Shown here one piece after another: positions 23,986-37,900 of a stretch of DNA of 64,000 nt (positions within the stretch are counted from its first letter, which is position 1; each line of letters starts with the position of its first letter). The position numbers and the translations under genes were made by a program. The notes below the pieces were generated by a model. It saw only the letters and a program-made list of their open reading frames with translations. It was not told the DNA's origin and ran no database searches. Origin of the DNA: Paratinospora sagittata. Taxonomy: Eukaryota > Streptophyta > Magnoliopsida > Ranunculales > Menispermaceae. Location of the stretch: assembly GCA_035771175.1 (NCBI GenBank), contig CM069593.1, forward strand, positions 23,312,456-23,376,455, written 5' to 3'.

Positions 23986-25293
23986 GATAGATTTTGTAAG
24001 ACAACTTAATGAAAGTCCTGGAATTTTTTTTTTTTTTTTAACTATTTTTATTCTCTCAAAGGAAGAGCACTCTAAATGTCAAGCAGACAAACTCTCCTCT
24101 GGACTAAAAAGCATAGAGTGGATTTTTTTTTTTTTCAACTTTTCAACTTTTTTAATTATTAATATTATTTTTTTTGAATTTATTAGAAGAGGATAGGAAA
24201 TGAGACATTGAACCCCACAACACCACGATCATAGCTAGACCCAAAGACCATATGAGTTTTATCCCAAAAAGATTCTACTTTTGAAAGACGCGAATAAATA
24301 ACATGGTAAAATTACGCACGCAATGTAAAACTAAACTGTGCGTGCATGCACACACACTCTATACATCTTTCTTTTTTTGAATTTAGTATGGGACAATAGG
24401 GAATGTAACCTCACAACACCACACGTCCTATACCATATAGCTAGATTTATTAACATTTTCAATCATACCATTTTTTTTAAGACATTATCAATCATACTTA
24501 TTTTATTGTTTAATGCGTTTGAAATATATAACTATGCTTGTTTTTCTTTATATGAAAACAGATATTTTCGACACTTCAGAAATTTTTTTATATTGACATA
24601 AACATCAAATTAAAACTTATCCAAATTAATTACAAAATTTAAATGACCTAATTTAAGGATGATGACAAAAAGTTTCACTTACTAAATGCTCATTTTCATG
24701 CGTTTGTGTTTAGTAAAACAAATAAAAGAAATTGATCTACAAAAGTTGACCCTATTTTATGAAAAAGAATTGTTAGAATTCGAAATTAAAATTTAATGCA
24801 TGATCTTTTATTATTTTGTTCTAAATTTCCTGTTTTATCAAATTGATTGACTTTGACCCACTCAAGAAAAAGCTTAGGTAAACTAATAATTTTTTTTATC
24901 GAAGATGAGGAAAAATCAACTGTTATACACCTTGACTAAACAACAATCCATGAAATAACAGACAAAACGACTTTGCAATTTATTATTAGTTACCCCCACG
25001 ATAACTGTCACTATAACCTGTCTGATTCATCATCTCAAATAACTTGCATTGCCATTAACAGGCAAGAAGACCTGCCTCCAAAAAAATAGTACAGAGAAGA
25101 TTAACAACATAAACAGTAAGCAGAATTTCAGATAACAGGAAGGCAAACGAAAGCTATAAAAGAAAAGAAAGATGAAAATGAGACCAATTAGACATTTATT
25201 TTCATTCCAATTCTACATTTACATACTTCTGAAACAGCTTTCATATTTCAAAGTCCAGTTGAAACGCAAACCTGAGAAACCATTCTTCCAGGA
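23986..25293. other. Intergenic DNA between the coiled-coil gene and amidase copy A
   Basis: AT-rich with poly-T tracts; no domain-bearing frame. From about 24903 onward it aligns with 34613 onward. It is therefore the shared 3' flank of the duplicated amidase genes, which places the left border of the duplicated unit near 24900. Confidence 0.6.
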
Positions 25294-28200
25294 TTATAGA
25301 GAAGCAGATTTCCAGAAATCGAGGGGCTTCCGATGCTGAGAAACAGTAACATAGAGGTAAATAAGTATATGATTAGGAGAGCACAATGAAAACCGTATTT
25401 GCTACTGGGAGGTTTGGAAAAAGCCGTTGTTGCTCTGAGAAAGCTGTATTGGATATAAAGACCAAAGAATCCTTGACATCATGAACATATAAATGCAAAT
25501 TAGTGGCAGAGAGGATTCTTCTTCCCACAGCCCCCAACTCAACCTTACTTCCAAACATATTAATAACTGCAGAAATTTTGGGTATGACTAATTGAGCTTT
25601 TAGCTCACCCACAATCTCTCTTGCAGGCTTTGAAGAAGCTAGATAATTTATGTGTTTGGAGCACTAGAAAGGGTCGAAGATGATCAAACATAGGCCTAGG
25701 TTGATTTAAGATTTCGATGCATATTTCTCTGTAATATATTAGTATTTTTCGTATATTTTTAGTGTTTAAGCTCCCAAACTCAATTGTATTTCCCCCATTT
25801 CTATCAATGAAATTCTGACTCTGGGTTCAACCAATTTTTATCTTCCTTTTTTATGATGGCATGAGCAATATTACTACAGAACTTACCTCAGATATTGGCA
25901 TTTTAGTTCTCACAGAATCAATCAGGGAGCAATCAATATCAACTACAGTAATACCTGTTGATAAGCGATCTGCAAAACCAGAAAAAAAATATCAGAGATG
26001 GATGACAATTCCAAAAACAACAGAACCGACTAAATCTTGTGGTGGATTCTACCATGGTGAAACAGCCTCTTGAAAGTGTTATATCATGTGAGTCAAAATG
26101 GCCAAAAGTCTAGTTTGCCAAGCTCATTGACCATACATGCAGACAGACTCACAAACACACCTTGAGCCCTTGCTAGTAAATTTTGCTTTACCATGACCTT
26201 CACATAAATAAATAACAGCCCACAATACTTTTCTGTATATCTGAATGTGTATGAAATAAAGGCTTTTTCTTCATTGCCGTAAAAGGTTTCTTTTTGAGAT
26301 ATTGAAGCAAACTTTGTTCAAGCGGCTAAATGCCACACAAATAGTAAATTATAACTTGCTAATATTCCTCTCGACCTGAAAGCTACAGCTAATAAGTGGA
26401 GGCCAAACAGTGCATATCAAGCTAACATTGGCACTCTCTCTTACGTGCAATCCCATATCCTGCACGTGGTAAGACCATTTTTGCTAACCTTTCAATATTA
26501 CTTGTCTAACTCATAGTACAATAGTTTAAAACTTTTTAAATGCTAAACGTTAATGGTCAATATTAACATATTATATTAGAAAATAATAATAACAGTTATA
26601 ATTTGATTTTAATAAAAAATTTAAAATTAATTAAAAATAATAAAAATCACATGCAAACACACTAATAAAAATAATGATAGTAAATAATAATACTGACTAA
26701 GATTTATGAAAATAATAATTTTTATTTAATAGATAGATAAATATCAAGTGCGACACAAGTGCATGCACACTAGTCCTTTGGAAGAAAACATTAGGCCTAA
26801 TCCAAAGACCATCTCATAATCTAAGTTGACATATAGCTGGAACTAATACTCACCTGGAAGCCGACCAACAATCCTCCCCCATGGATCAATGATTAAGGTA
26901 TCCCCATAACTTTCTCTTTTTTCACTATGCTTTCCTGCTTGTGCAGAAGCAATAACCTAAGGACATCAATATCAAAATTAATGCAGAAAGTCATTAAATG
27001 CAGAATATTGTTATATTGAAAATTAAAAAGAAGCTGAAAATTAAAAAGAAGTTCATCATGGCATCAAAAGGCAATCATTTACATTATTTTTCTCGTGAAT
27101 AATGTAAAAAATTACATTATTTTTCTTGCCCATTAATGCCTTCACTTGCATCATTCTGCCCCTAATTTGTGCAACCATTTGTCTACGTCCCAAATAAAAA
27201 AATCATCATAGTTGACTATTCCTCGTATCATTAATTGTAACGACCTACAAGCTGTTGTGAATGGCTTCACTTTTGTTTCCACTACTAATCTTGACATTCA
27301 TCCATGTCAACAACCTTGTTTCAGTCACACCCATTAAGTATACATTGTTTCTAAGTTGTGGTTAACCAAATTGTTTAACGGGATCGTAGCAATTAGGAGA
27401 ATGCCCGATGATTGGAGGAAAAAAGCATCTTAATACCTATATATAAAAATAAAGGAGATATTCAAAATTGTGCAAATTATAGATGGATTAAATTGATGAG
27501 TCATACAATGAAATTGAGGGAAAAAGTAATAGAAAATAAAGTACGAGTTGAAAATTTGGTGTCAAACAATCAATTTGGATTTATGCCTAGGAGATCAACT
27601 ATGGAAGCTATTTGTTTATTAAGGAGATTGATGGAGAGGTATAGGGAGAAGAAGAAACACCTTCATATGGTCTTTCTTGATTTAGAGAAAGCTTATGATA
27701 GAGTACCTAGAGAAATAATATGGTGGGTATTAGGAAAAAAAAGAGTTACAACTAGGTACATTGAATTAACAAAAGACATGTATGATGGGGCAAGGACCAT
27801 TGTAAAATCAACAGTAGGTCAAACTAACAAATTTTCAATTACAGTAGGTTTACACCAAGGATTTGCCTTAACCCCCTAACTTTTTGCACTAATTTTAGAT
27901 GAATTGACTAAGCATATCAAAGAAGATATTCCATGGTGTATGTTATTTGCTGATGTAGAAATACAAACAAAGAAATAGTGAAGATTAGAAGTCAAGAGAT
28001 ACCAAAGGGCGAAGATTTTAGATATTTGGGATCCATTATACATAAAGAAGGAGAAAAAGGTGAGGGTGTGAACCACAGAGTTACAGCAGGATGGGTCAAG
28101 TACATGAGTGCTTATGGAGTTCAATATTATAGACGCATCTCATTGAAGTTAAGGGAAAAGTTTATAGAATTGCCATTAGGCGAGCCATGCTATATGGTAC

Positions 28201-31200
28201 AAAATGTTGGGCAATTAAAAAACATGATGTTAATAAACTAAGTGTAACAGAAATGCGAATGCTAAGATGAATATATAGTAAAACATTAAAAGATAAAATT
28301 AGAAATGAGCATATCAAAAAAATGGTAGGAGTTGACCAATTGGAGATAAAATGAGAGAAAACCGACTAAGGTGGTCTAGACACATACAACATAGGCCTTT
28401 AGATGGTAACAATATACGTAGAGATAGACCTAAAATAACATGGATAGAGATAATTAAGAAAGATCTAACCTTTTGTAATTTGAATGTCGAATTAGCCCTC
28501 AATAGAACGGAGTGGAGGAAGCGAATTCATGTAGCCGACCCCATGTAGTTGGGAAAAGGCTTAGTTAAGTTGAATTTTGTTTCTAAGTTGTCTATAATGC
28601 TACTCCATATAGTATAGTTTGTCTTATAGTTGTTCAATCAAATTTTCCTTTATAACTTCCATGGTACTTTTAGTAAAATAAAGCTTTAAAAGCGCCCATC
28701 CACTTCTATTCCTTAACAATTCTACGAGCAAAACCCAATTAAAAAATCTTTCAATTTGATACAAGATTAAAAAAGGTAATAAAAAGTTCATTTAGGTGTA
28801 TCTCTAGTTATCTATTGACTCTATAAGAATTACTCCATCTCTACTCTCTTTTTCTTCATGAAATGGCATTTCATATGTTTGCAAATTGATCCCATCACTC
28901 ATATTGCTAAAGAGGAAATTAACAAAAGTCAGAAAGTTAACAGTATACTAGCAGAATCATAGCATCAGTTATTTCCAATTTACTACATGTTAACAAGGCT
29001 AGGATTCTAACTGACTAATATCATGGAACTCATAAAATAAATTAGCCAACAACAACATAGAGATTGAATCATGATTCTCTCAAACATGCTTAAAAGCTAG
29101 ATAACAAAAATGTGTATGGTAAAATTCAAATTAATACCATACATAGCATTGAGTCTCAATTGCACGAGCTCGCAAAAGAATTTCCCAATGGGCCTCCCCA
29201 GTTTCCTTCGCAAAGGCAGCAGGTACTAAAAGAACCTGTAAGCCCAATTTTAGAATACAAATTAGAGGTTAGAACTTGTAAAATGAATATGAAAGAGAAG
29301 TCAACCCAGCAGGCAACATAGCAACATAATAATGATCAGCAAAAGAAAACCATTTGTACCTGTGCTTGGTGCTGAAAACGTAACTGCTGATAAAGCTCAG
29401 GGAATCTCAAATCATAGCAAACTGTTAGACCTAGACGTCCCATGGGACTGTCCACTGCAACAATATCCTGCCCTAGAAGACCCAAATATTTCAGATATCT
29501 AGAACTCATAAATAAAAAATGCCATTGACATAACTTTGTTGATGGAAGAACATCAGAAAATTATAATTGTTAAATATCAGATTCTATACAAGAAAATATC
29601 AACAAAGTAAAAAATAAATAAATAAATATAATACTCAGCTATAGAGGGAATAAATGGAAGAAGACATCCTCCAGCATGGTTGTGTCATTTCCATGCCTAA
29701 CATGCCTAGTGGTTGGTTCCCAAACTGGAACCAGTTGACACCCATTATGGAAAATAGAAGTCAACAAGATATCAAACATAACCATCCGATAAATCTCTCT
29801 CCCTCATCTTGCTCTTAAAAAACAAAATAGATTATCATTCCAAATCGTCCAATGAGGTTGCTTGACCTAGGAAGGTGGGAACCAACTCATCATACATCGA
29901 TCTTTCACCGTACTTCCATGGCACATGGAGGAAGGCTCTTCTTCTTCCCAATCCTTGCATAATCAATTTTTATACTTTATAGTCTAACGAGTTAAAACAA
30001 CACCAAAACAAAAATAATTCCTAGTAACATTACATGAAATAAAAGGAGGTGAAAAGAAAGTAATATATTATCCAGGAACTAGAATGAAACATTGGACATG
30101 AAACAAATCACATACCTGCAACAGTAAAACTACTCTCCTTATATATGGCTCCCCCAGGAACATGCACATCAAACCTTCAAGAAGCATAGAAAGCAATTAA
30201 GTGTTAGTAGTGGAAAATGCTGATATAAAAGAAGACAATTGGAGGTATCCACTGGAATATTATTTTTTCAAGCTTTATATATATATATATAACTGACCAG
30301 ATATGTTATCATACTCAAATGGTTAAGCAAAAGAAGAACAAGAACAAAGTTATACATGAGTAGCATGTGCTATCTAGTCTCCATGGATTTTTCTTTCTTT
30401 CTTTTTTAAGAAAGGATGAGAAAGGGTCACCTTCACAGCAAACTTCATGTTAAGAAGAAAACGAGCAAATGGATGCTTATCATTTGAATGAATATTTTGT
30501 TGGAAAAAAACCCAGCATTCAATCTAATGTGCCATCTAGAACAACAAGAATGAAGTGGGCAAAAGATTTTCCCTTTCCAATGGCACAACATAACTATTCA
30601 TATTCTCTTCTACAATCACTGAAATGGTAATATTCTTAATTAATTTTTTTTAATCCTTTTGAGACAACACTGGGATACTGATAATGATAAATTAAAACAG
30701 AATCAATACCAGAATTTACTGTAAGTACAAATTGGAAGTACAATGGATTTACAAGATTCCTATACAATAAAAGACAATGTTGCAGAAACATTTTCTGTAA
30801 TCAATTAAACCCTATCAACAAAAACTCATGAATTATAAGCATTTTCATGTATGTACACATAAAGGCAACATCTTCCCAGAGTTTTAGTCCTAAAATCTGC
30901 AACAGATTTGACTCAGGACCATATGGCAACACAAGACTTTTGCTCACACGCTCACATCTTTTAATAATGACAGGAAAGCAAAATAATAGTCAACTGCATA
31001 ATGGACTGGTGGCTATCATTTCCTTCAGCCTTCAACACCTCTCAATCATGCTAGTTCAATTGATTGAAAAACACTATGTTGAATCCATCAATAAATCTCC
31101 AGCTTGAGCTAGTGCAACAGTGGCCCAAGAAAGGCTACAACGAACAAGCAAGAATCTACAAACCCGTGCAAAGTTACATGAATGAGCTCGATTGGATAAG

Positions 31201-32545
31201 GACCATAGTGGGTAACATAAAGTTGTTGTAGTTTACTCTTAAGATTGATGAAAGAAGACAGGAAGTGACAAATGAAAATATAAATAAACTCTGGAAAACC
31301 AGGTATGCAGATTAAAAATCTTAAATCAAGCAAAGGAGAAAAAAAAGGAGGGGGCACCTCATAGTATCTTGCGCTAATTTAAAAAAAATACATATAGCAG
31401 ACGGCAAACAAAATGTTTAATTGAGTGCATGTGTGATGTATACGAAAGGGCAATTAAACTAATAATGACTTATAAGGACTTCTTACAGGTGCATTTTCCG
31501 GTAAGTGCTTCTGATATTCCCCGAGTCATCAATCAAAACATGAGTGTTACACAAATGTGCATCATCAGGTCCTTTTTCTTGAAAGCCTCCAAGTGACAAC
31601 CAAATATTGGATTCTCTGAGATTTACAGCTGCACTCAAATCAGTTGAAGAACAAGAGAAGAAATTTTAAAAAAAAGAAGCGGAAACTTTACGCCACAGAG
31701 CATTGCATTAACATAATTAGACTTAATAAAGCCCAAACCATTGAAATAGGCCATAAATTTATACATTTACATAGAATTGCAAATCACACGCAGACAACTC
31801 TTGTAAGTTCAAGGTACTACCTCTACAAAACAGAAATTCGAATCAAAATATAAAAAATAAAAATAAAATCAAACTCAAGCTGATGTAGCATCAATTTAAC
31901 CATTGATTTTTTTATTCTTTCAATCTTGATCATAAAAAATCATGCTATTTCAAACTTGAGTTTGATTTTGAGTTTTTTTTTTTTTCTTCGAGTTTGTATA
32001 GCATTTCCATAAAAATTCAAACCAAAAAAATAAAATAAAATTAAAGCTGGATAATTTGAAACATCAATATACTAATTCACCTCGCAAGGGAGCAATAACT
32101 TTGCATGATCGGCCCCTCCAAACTTTCAGCTATTGTTAGACTCTCTCCACTTCTGGCTCCAACGAAAGAGAAGTTCTCAGGCAAACACAGCATTTTCGCC
32201 CCTGCCGCAACTGCGTCCTTCAACAATTCCACATCTAATTACATCTCAAAAAAAAAAAAAAAACCAAAACAATTCGCTTTTCTTCTGTTCGTTCGTTCCA
32301 ATTACGATTGAGAAATGAAGTTTCGGCGAAATCGAAACGAGAGAAGGAAGAGCGAGTACCTTGACGAGTCGAGAGCAGGTGTTGAAGTTGGCCGCGAGGT
32401 CGTTGACCGACGTCATCTGAGCGGCGGCAACTCTGACGGTGTTCGCCATGGAACAACACTTGCAGGAGAAGACGACGCGAACAGCGGCCGAGCGGTTCGG
32501 AGGAGTGAGCGCGAAGTTGCGGGAGAGATTGAGCGCAAACACCAT
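25294..32545 (-). CDS. Nit1-type nitrilase-like amidase (deaminated glutathione amidase), copy A
   Basis: Nine exons: 32360-32545, 32081-32217, 31487-31615, 30116-30174, 29360-29472, 29143-29235, 26854-26956, 25887-25969 and 25294-25335. They encode 314 residues with no break. The nitrilase triad is present: E76 in CLPENFSF, K148 in YRKMHLFD and C189 in GLTVCYDLRFPE. The conserved GEAHWEILLRARAIE segment follows (W225). The C-terminus is HRKPLDFWKSASL. Nit1-class enzymes hydrolyse deaminated glutathione, a metabolite-repair reaction. Residues 1-32 (MVFALNLSRNFALTPPNRSA and on) contain no acidic residue and are rich in Ser, Arg and Ala, as in transit peptides. M33 opens MANTVRVAAAQMTS, where cytosolic forms start, so dual targeting is possible. 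Intron 6 carries an RTE insertion. Copy B lies 2.4 kb upstream in the same orientation. Confidence 0.93.
27345..27359. repeat. Target site duplication, left copy (RTE in copy A)
   Basis: ttgtttctaagttgt, 15 bp, repeated exactly at 28577-28591. Copy B carries this word once at the matching place (near 41647-41662), so the sequence between is an insertion. Confidence 0.85.
27360..28576 (+). mobile_element. 5'-truncated RTE-clade LINE in intron 6 of amidase copy A
   Basis: A 1,217-bp insertion flanked by the 15-bp duplication. It encodes part of a non-LTR reverse transcriptase: NNQFGFMPRRSTMEAI, HMVFLDLEKAYDRVPRE and GLHQGFALTP are recognisable fingers/palm segments. A stop follows directly (TP*LFALILDELT), then frameshifts; the catalytic FADD box is broken (LFAD then VEI). 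The 3' part retains the RTE C-terminal pattern WRKRIHVADPM. It ends in the ggcttagttaagttgaatt tail. It is opposite in orientation to the host gene and cannot move itself. The 3' end family is shared with 36407-36637. Confidence 0.9.
28577..28591. repeat. Target site duplication, right copy (RTE in copy A)
   Basis: Exact repeat of 27345-27359, immediately after the RTE tail. A 15-bp duplication fits target-primed reverse transcription. Confidence 0.85.
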
Positions 32546-33172
32546 AACAAATTAAAAAACCCTAGCGTTCGTTCGATCGACTTTCTAATTATAGGGGAGT
32601 TTGTAGATACAACTCGAAATCTCATTCCCCATTCGCCTTCGCGGCAAGAACCGTACGTGGAGCGAAACTCCCAAGTTGTCCGAACCAGCAAGGAGTAGAG
32701 GAAATAGTTCTGATCGCCTGGTCCGGTGCGCTTCAAAATTGCAAATGTGATTTTTTAATAGTTAGGTTGTGGATGATAAATGCAGAAAAACACTTGGGAT
32801 TTACTTCAAATTTAAAAAAGATTCAAGGTTTTGATCTTCTCATTCTTCTATAAGTCTGTGTTTGTCAGAGTTAAATCTATGCTTGGTTGCATCATCATCA
32901 TCTCCCATCACAGGTTTTTAAGCCAAACAGAATTTTATCACAAGGTTTTCTTTCACAATATATAAGTTTTTATATTCAAACATTACATATCTTTAATCAA
33001 ATACTTGTATTGAAGTGGATAAATTTAATAAACCGGAGCATTAAGATTTCTACTTGTAATATAACTATTGATGTAACCCAAATTAACGAAGTGTTTGAAG
33101 TATATTTATATGGCTAACTCAATGTAATTTTGGGCATATCAAAATTTTAAAGAGACAATTGCATTATACTAT

Positions 33173-33369
33173 ATGCATGTTACCCAAGTCATCACAACCC
33201 AAATCTAGGAATGTTGAAGATTAAATTATAGCATACTTCAAACATGACTTCTCGCAAGTTATTCTAGTAGTATAATGCATGTTACCCAAGTCATCACAAC
33301 CCAAATCTAGGAATGTTGAAGATTAAATTATAGCATACTTCAAACATGACTTCTCGCAAGTTATTCTAG
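33173..33369. repeat. Direct tandem duplication, 102-bp period
   Basis: A block of about 95 bp, from atgcatgttacccaagtc to gcaagttattctag, occurs at 33173-33267 and again at 33275-33369 with no difference I can find. The identity implies a very recent duplication. Confidence 0.92.
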
Positions 33370-33544
33370 CATTTGCTTACAGCAAAACCCTTGTATCCTA
33401 GTCACATGTGAGGACGCTGGTACGCTACTAAGTAAAATGTCATTATTAATAGAGCTCATTGTAGATGGAATAGTCTTTGTGATGAGCATTTGCTAACCAA
33501 AAATATCATCTAGATCATAATATATATATATATATATATAAAAG

Positions 33545-33760
33545 CTTTGAGGTAAACTTTTATCTTCACCACATGGGTGGAGTGACGCGACCTTTGCTCG
33601 ATTCAGAGGTAGAATATTCTAGTTCTTCCTATTTGACCTGAAGACGAAGCTCTTGTGTCATTGCCCCATGTAGAGATGCTCGCATAACATTGAGTAAAAT
33701 ATCACCATGTTCCTTTAGCAGTACTCATTGATTATTCTCTATAATGCAAGTAAATTGGCC
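33545..33760. repeat. Dispersed repeat, second copy
   Basis: Diverged relative of 10550-10730; see that entry for shared blocks. A partial third copy precedes it at about 33400-33450. Confidence 0.4.
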
Positions 33761-34994
33761 TATAAAACACCACATGAATTACCAACAATAAAATAAAATC
33801 ATCATTTACCTTCTCAAATTTACCTTCTTTATTTATTTATTATCTAGCTTCATGCACAATGGCATATAGTTACCAATTTAAAACGGGGGTGCCAGCCCCC
33901 TCTCAAGCTCCCTCTTGCTTGGGGAGTTCCCCAAATTCCTCTTATCTGCCGAACCAGAGAAGAATCTGAGGGTTGCTCCATACCTACCCTAGAGGTGAAC
34001 TAGAGCTAGACCCATCATCTCCCTCATGCATTCGGGAAGCTAGGTAGAAGGAAAAGAAGCTCCTAGCTAAATAGCTTGTCTTGCAGGCAGGGTAAACTTT
34101 CTTACTATACAATTACCACTACGAATGAAGGACCAACGACAATCTTGGAGGAAAAAGAGAAGGTGCCTAGGACTAGGAGCCCATAAAGAAACGAAACACA
34201 AATATAACAATCCATTATATTGATATTCAAAAATTACTATGTACCAACACACATCTGGGCCGTCTGGTAGCTGCTCACCATTTCAAAGTCTATATCTGTC
34301 GTTCCAAAAATGAAATAACTATTCTCGATTCAGACAAGACACTGATTTGTTTATAAAACGCTTAAATTTTTCAAAAAAATAATAAAAAAACGTCAACAAT
34401 TAGAAGGGGTTTGGTTTCATAACCACTCATCACATGTAAATACGCACACATAATTACCTAGGTTAAGAGCATAAAAACCACATTTATTAGAAACCATTAA
34501 AATACAAAATTGGAAACGTTCTAAAGTTTACTGCCATAGGACGAAATGAGCTTTGGTTCATTTTTTTATACAAAAAACATAAATTATTATATTAATAAAT
34601 AATTAAATTATTAAGGATGAGGAAAAATAAAATGTTATACTCCCTGACTAACCAATAGTCCATGAAATAACCCACTAATAAATTATTATTATTAGTTACC
34701 CTGACAACTGTCACTATAACCCGGCTCCTCATCTCAAATAATTTGCATTGCCATTGGCAGACAAGACGACCTGCCTCCAAATAATAGTACAGAGAATATT
34801 AACAACATAAACAGTAAACAGCATTTCAGATAACAGGAAGGCATTTGAAGGCTGGAAAAGAAAATAATGACAAATTTGAGACCAATCAGAAATTTATTTT
34901 TTTCTTCCAATCCTACATATACAGACTTTCCGAAATAGCTTTCATATTGTGACATCCAGTTGAAACACCAACCTGAAGAACCACTCTTCCAGGA

Positions 34995-37900
34995 TTATGG
35001 GGAGGCCGATTTCCAGAAATCGAGGGGCTTCCGATGCTGAGAAAGAGCAACAACATAGAAAAAAATAAAAATAAAAAGTGAATGAAGGATTGGATATAAA
35101 GAACAAAGAATGCTCAACACTATGAACATATAAATGCAAATTAGTGGCAGAGAGGATTCTTTCTTCCCACAGCCATCAACTCCAGCTTACTTCCCAAACA
35201 TATTAATGCGTGTAAAAATTTAGGGGATGACCTAGTGAGCTTTTAGCTCACCCCTACTTGCAGGCTTTGAAGAAGCTAGATGATCTATATGCGTTTGGAG
35301 CACTGATGATCAAACATAGGTCTAGGTTGATTTAAGATTCCGATGCGTGCTTCACTGTAATATATTTGTATTTTTCGTATATTTTAGTGCTGTAAACTCC
35401 TCAAACTCAAGTGTATTTCCCCATTTCTGTCATTGAAATCATTACATTGGGTTCAACCAATTTTATCTTCCATTTTATGACAGAACGAGCAATGTTGCTA
35501 CAAAACTTACCTCAGATATTGGCATTTTAGTTCTCACTGAATCAATCAGGGATAAGTCAATATCAACTACAGTAATACCTGTCGATAAGCGATCTGCAAA
35601 ATCAGAATAAAATGTTAGAAATGGATGACATTTAAAAAATAACTGAACTGATTACATTTTGTGGTAGATTTTACCATGGTGAAACAGCCTCTTGAAAGTA
35701 ATATCAAGTAAGTCGAAATGGCCATTAGTCTAATTTTCAAGCTCAATGATCATACAAGCAGACAGATTCACAAACACACATATAGCCCTTGATAGTAATT
35801 TTTTTTCTTTACCATGAACTTCGTATAAATAAATAATGGCCCACGATACTTTTCTGTAAGTGTATGTATTGAAATAAAAGCTTTTTCTTCAGCACCATGA
35901 AAGGTTTCTTTTTGAAATATTGAAGCGAACTTTGTTCAAGCGGCTAAATGCCAAACAAATAATAGATTATAATTTGCTAATATTCCACTTGACCTAAAAG
36001 CTAAAGCTAATAGGTGGAGCCCAACAGTGTACATCAAGCTATCATTAGCACTTCTTACGTGCAGTCTCATCCTGCATGTGGAGAGATATAAGGGAGATAA
36101 ATGAAAAAACAAATACCAATTATGCAAATGAGAAATGTGTAATTGCCAGCAAGGGGACGTTGAACCGAAGACCTCTTACAAAATCATTGCTCTAATACCA
36201 TATAACTTACAGGTGGAGGCCCAACAATGCACATCAAACTATCATTAACATTTAACACTATTGACTATAGGAGGAAAGGAACTAACTACCAACTCAACTT
36301 AACAAAACTTTTTTGAAACTGTGGGGTTGGCTACAGCTATATAGCAAGTAGCTCATTTATAGTGAGCTGCAATTTTATTTTATTTAGTTAGTTTGATCGA
36401 TTTGCATAGGACAAATATAAACAAGAACTTTAGATGCCCCAATTAGAAATAGTGACCTATTAACAATTTAGGGTAATGATAGAGGTAGAGGAAGACCTAA
36501 AATAACATTGACAAATAATTAAAAAATATATAACTACTTGTAATTTAGATGTCGATTTAGCCCTTGATGGAGTGGAGTGGAGAAGCAAATTCATGTAGCC
36601 AACCCCATATATTTGAGAAAAGGCTTAGTTGAGTTGAGTTTGATTGATTTGCAATATATTCTCAAAATTATGTGGCATGATAAATTGTCCATCAAGATAT
36701 CTATCTATGCTATCATAATCAAATACATTGAGTACTCATGGTGAAGCCATTTTTGCTAACCTTTCACAGTATGACCTGTCTAACTCATAGTACAGTGGTT
36801 TAAAAAAATTTAAATGATGAAGGTTAATAATTAATATTAAAAAATTCAAGTTACCAACTTGGGCACATTGTTAACATAAACTATAATATCACCCTTTTAA
36901 TCATAGTAGACTTACAATCTTAATGATCATATGGGGATTATGTAAATAATTTTTATTATTTATGATATATACAAACATATAATACAAATAATTGAAGTGG
37001 TTAGTAAAAGTTACAAATAATTGAAGAGACAGTGACCATTTGTACTAAAGTTCCAAATTAACCTTTGAAATTGTATGGCCATCTTTTATTTTAAAAATGA
37101 ATTATAGTAGTATAGTAATTTATTCAATTCCTACTTCCCTTCATTTCTCTTACTTTTGTGCTAACGTGTGATTCTCTATTATACTATTTTTTAAAAATTT
37201 TCTAATTTTAGTTTTAATTAAAAGTAAAAAATAAATTAATAAACAATAAAAACCTGTGCACGCGCAATAATAAAAATGATGATAAAAATAGTATATCGAC
37301 AATTTTTTTTTGAAAATAATAAATTTTTATGTAATAAATAGGTAAAATATCAAGAGCATGCACACATTGGGCCTAATTCAAAGACCCACTCATATTCTAA
37401 GTTGATGTGTAGCCGGAACTAATACTCACCTGGAAGCCGACCAACAATCTTCCCCCATGGATCTACAATTAAGGCATTCCCATAGCTTTCCTTTTTGTCA
37501 TTATGCTTTCCAGCTTGTGCAGAAGCAATAACCTAAGGACATCAATATCAAAATTAATTCAGAATGACATTAAATGCAGATTGCAGAATATTGCTTATAT
37601 TAAAAATTAAAAAGAAACTCATGATGGCATCAAAAGGCAATCATTTACATTATTTTCGTCGTGAATAACTGAAACGATTACATTATTTTTCGTGCCCTTT
37701 AATGCCTTCACTTGCATCATTTTGCCCCTAATTTCTGCAGCCATTGTCTTTGTACCAATGAAAAAATCATCATCGTTGACTTTCCCTCATATCATTGATT
37801 GTAGCTACTCCATGCTCTTATGAATTGATTCATTTTTTATTTTTTTTGGACGTAGAAATAATATTATATACCCAGTACCCCTCCCACCCCGTTTGTGGGT

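Larger units (their letters stand above)
32546..34994. other. Spacer between amidase copies A and B
   Basis: Starts with the copy A promoter side; homology to the copy B upstream region resumes near 32715 (cctggtccggtgc). The spacer holds a recent 102-bp-period tandem duplication (33173-33369), a short (TA)n tract at 33521-33540, and a dispersed repeat (33545-33760). A relatively GC-rich 33880-34080 stretch carries no gene I recognise. From about 34613 it is the 3' flank of copy B. Confidence 0.6.

Noticed and set aside
27876..28241. Possible independent gene after the RTE reverse transcriptase
   Set aside because: These frames are the frameshifted continuation of the LINE pol, ending with its usual C-terminal pattern.
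32315..32736. Overlapping frames on both strands at the amidase copy A 5' end
   Set aside because: Shadows of exon 1 and its leader; codon pattern and homology support only the minus-strand MVFALN frame.
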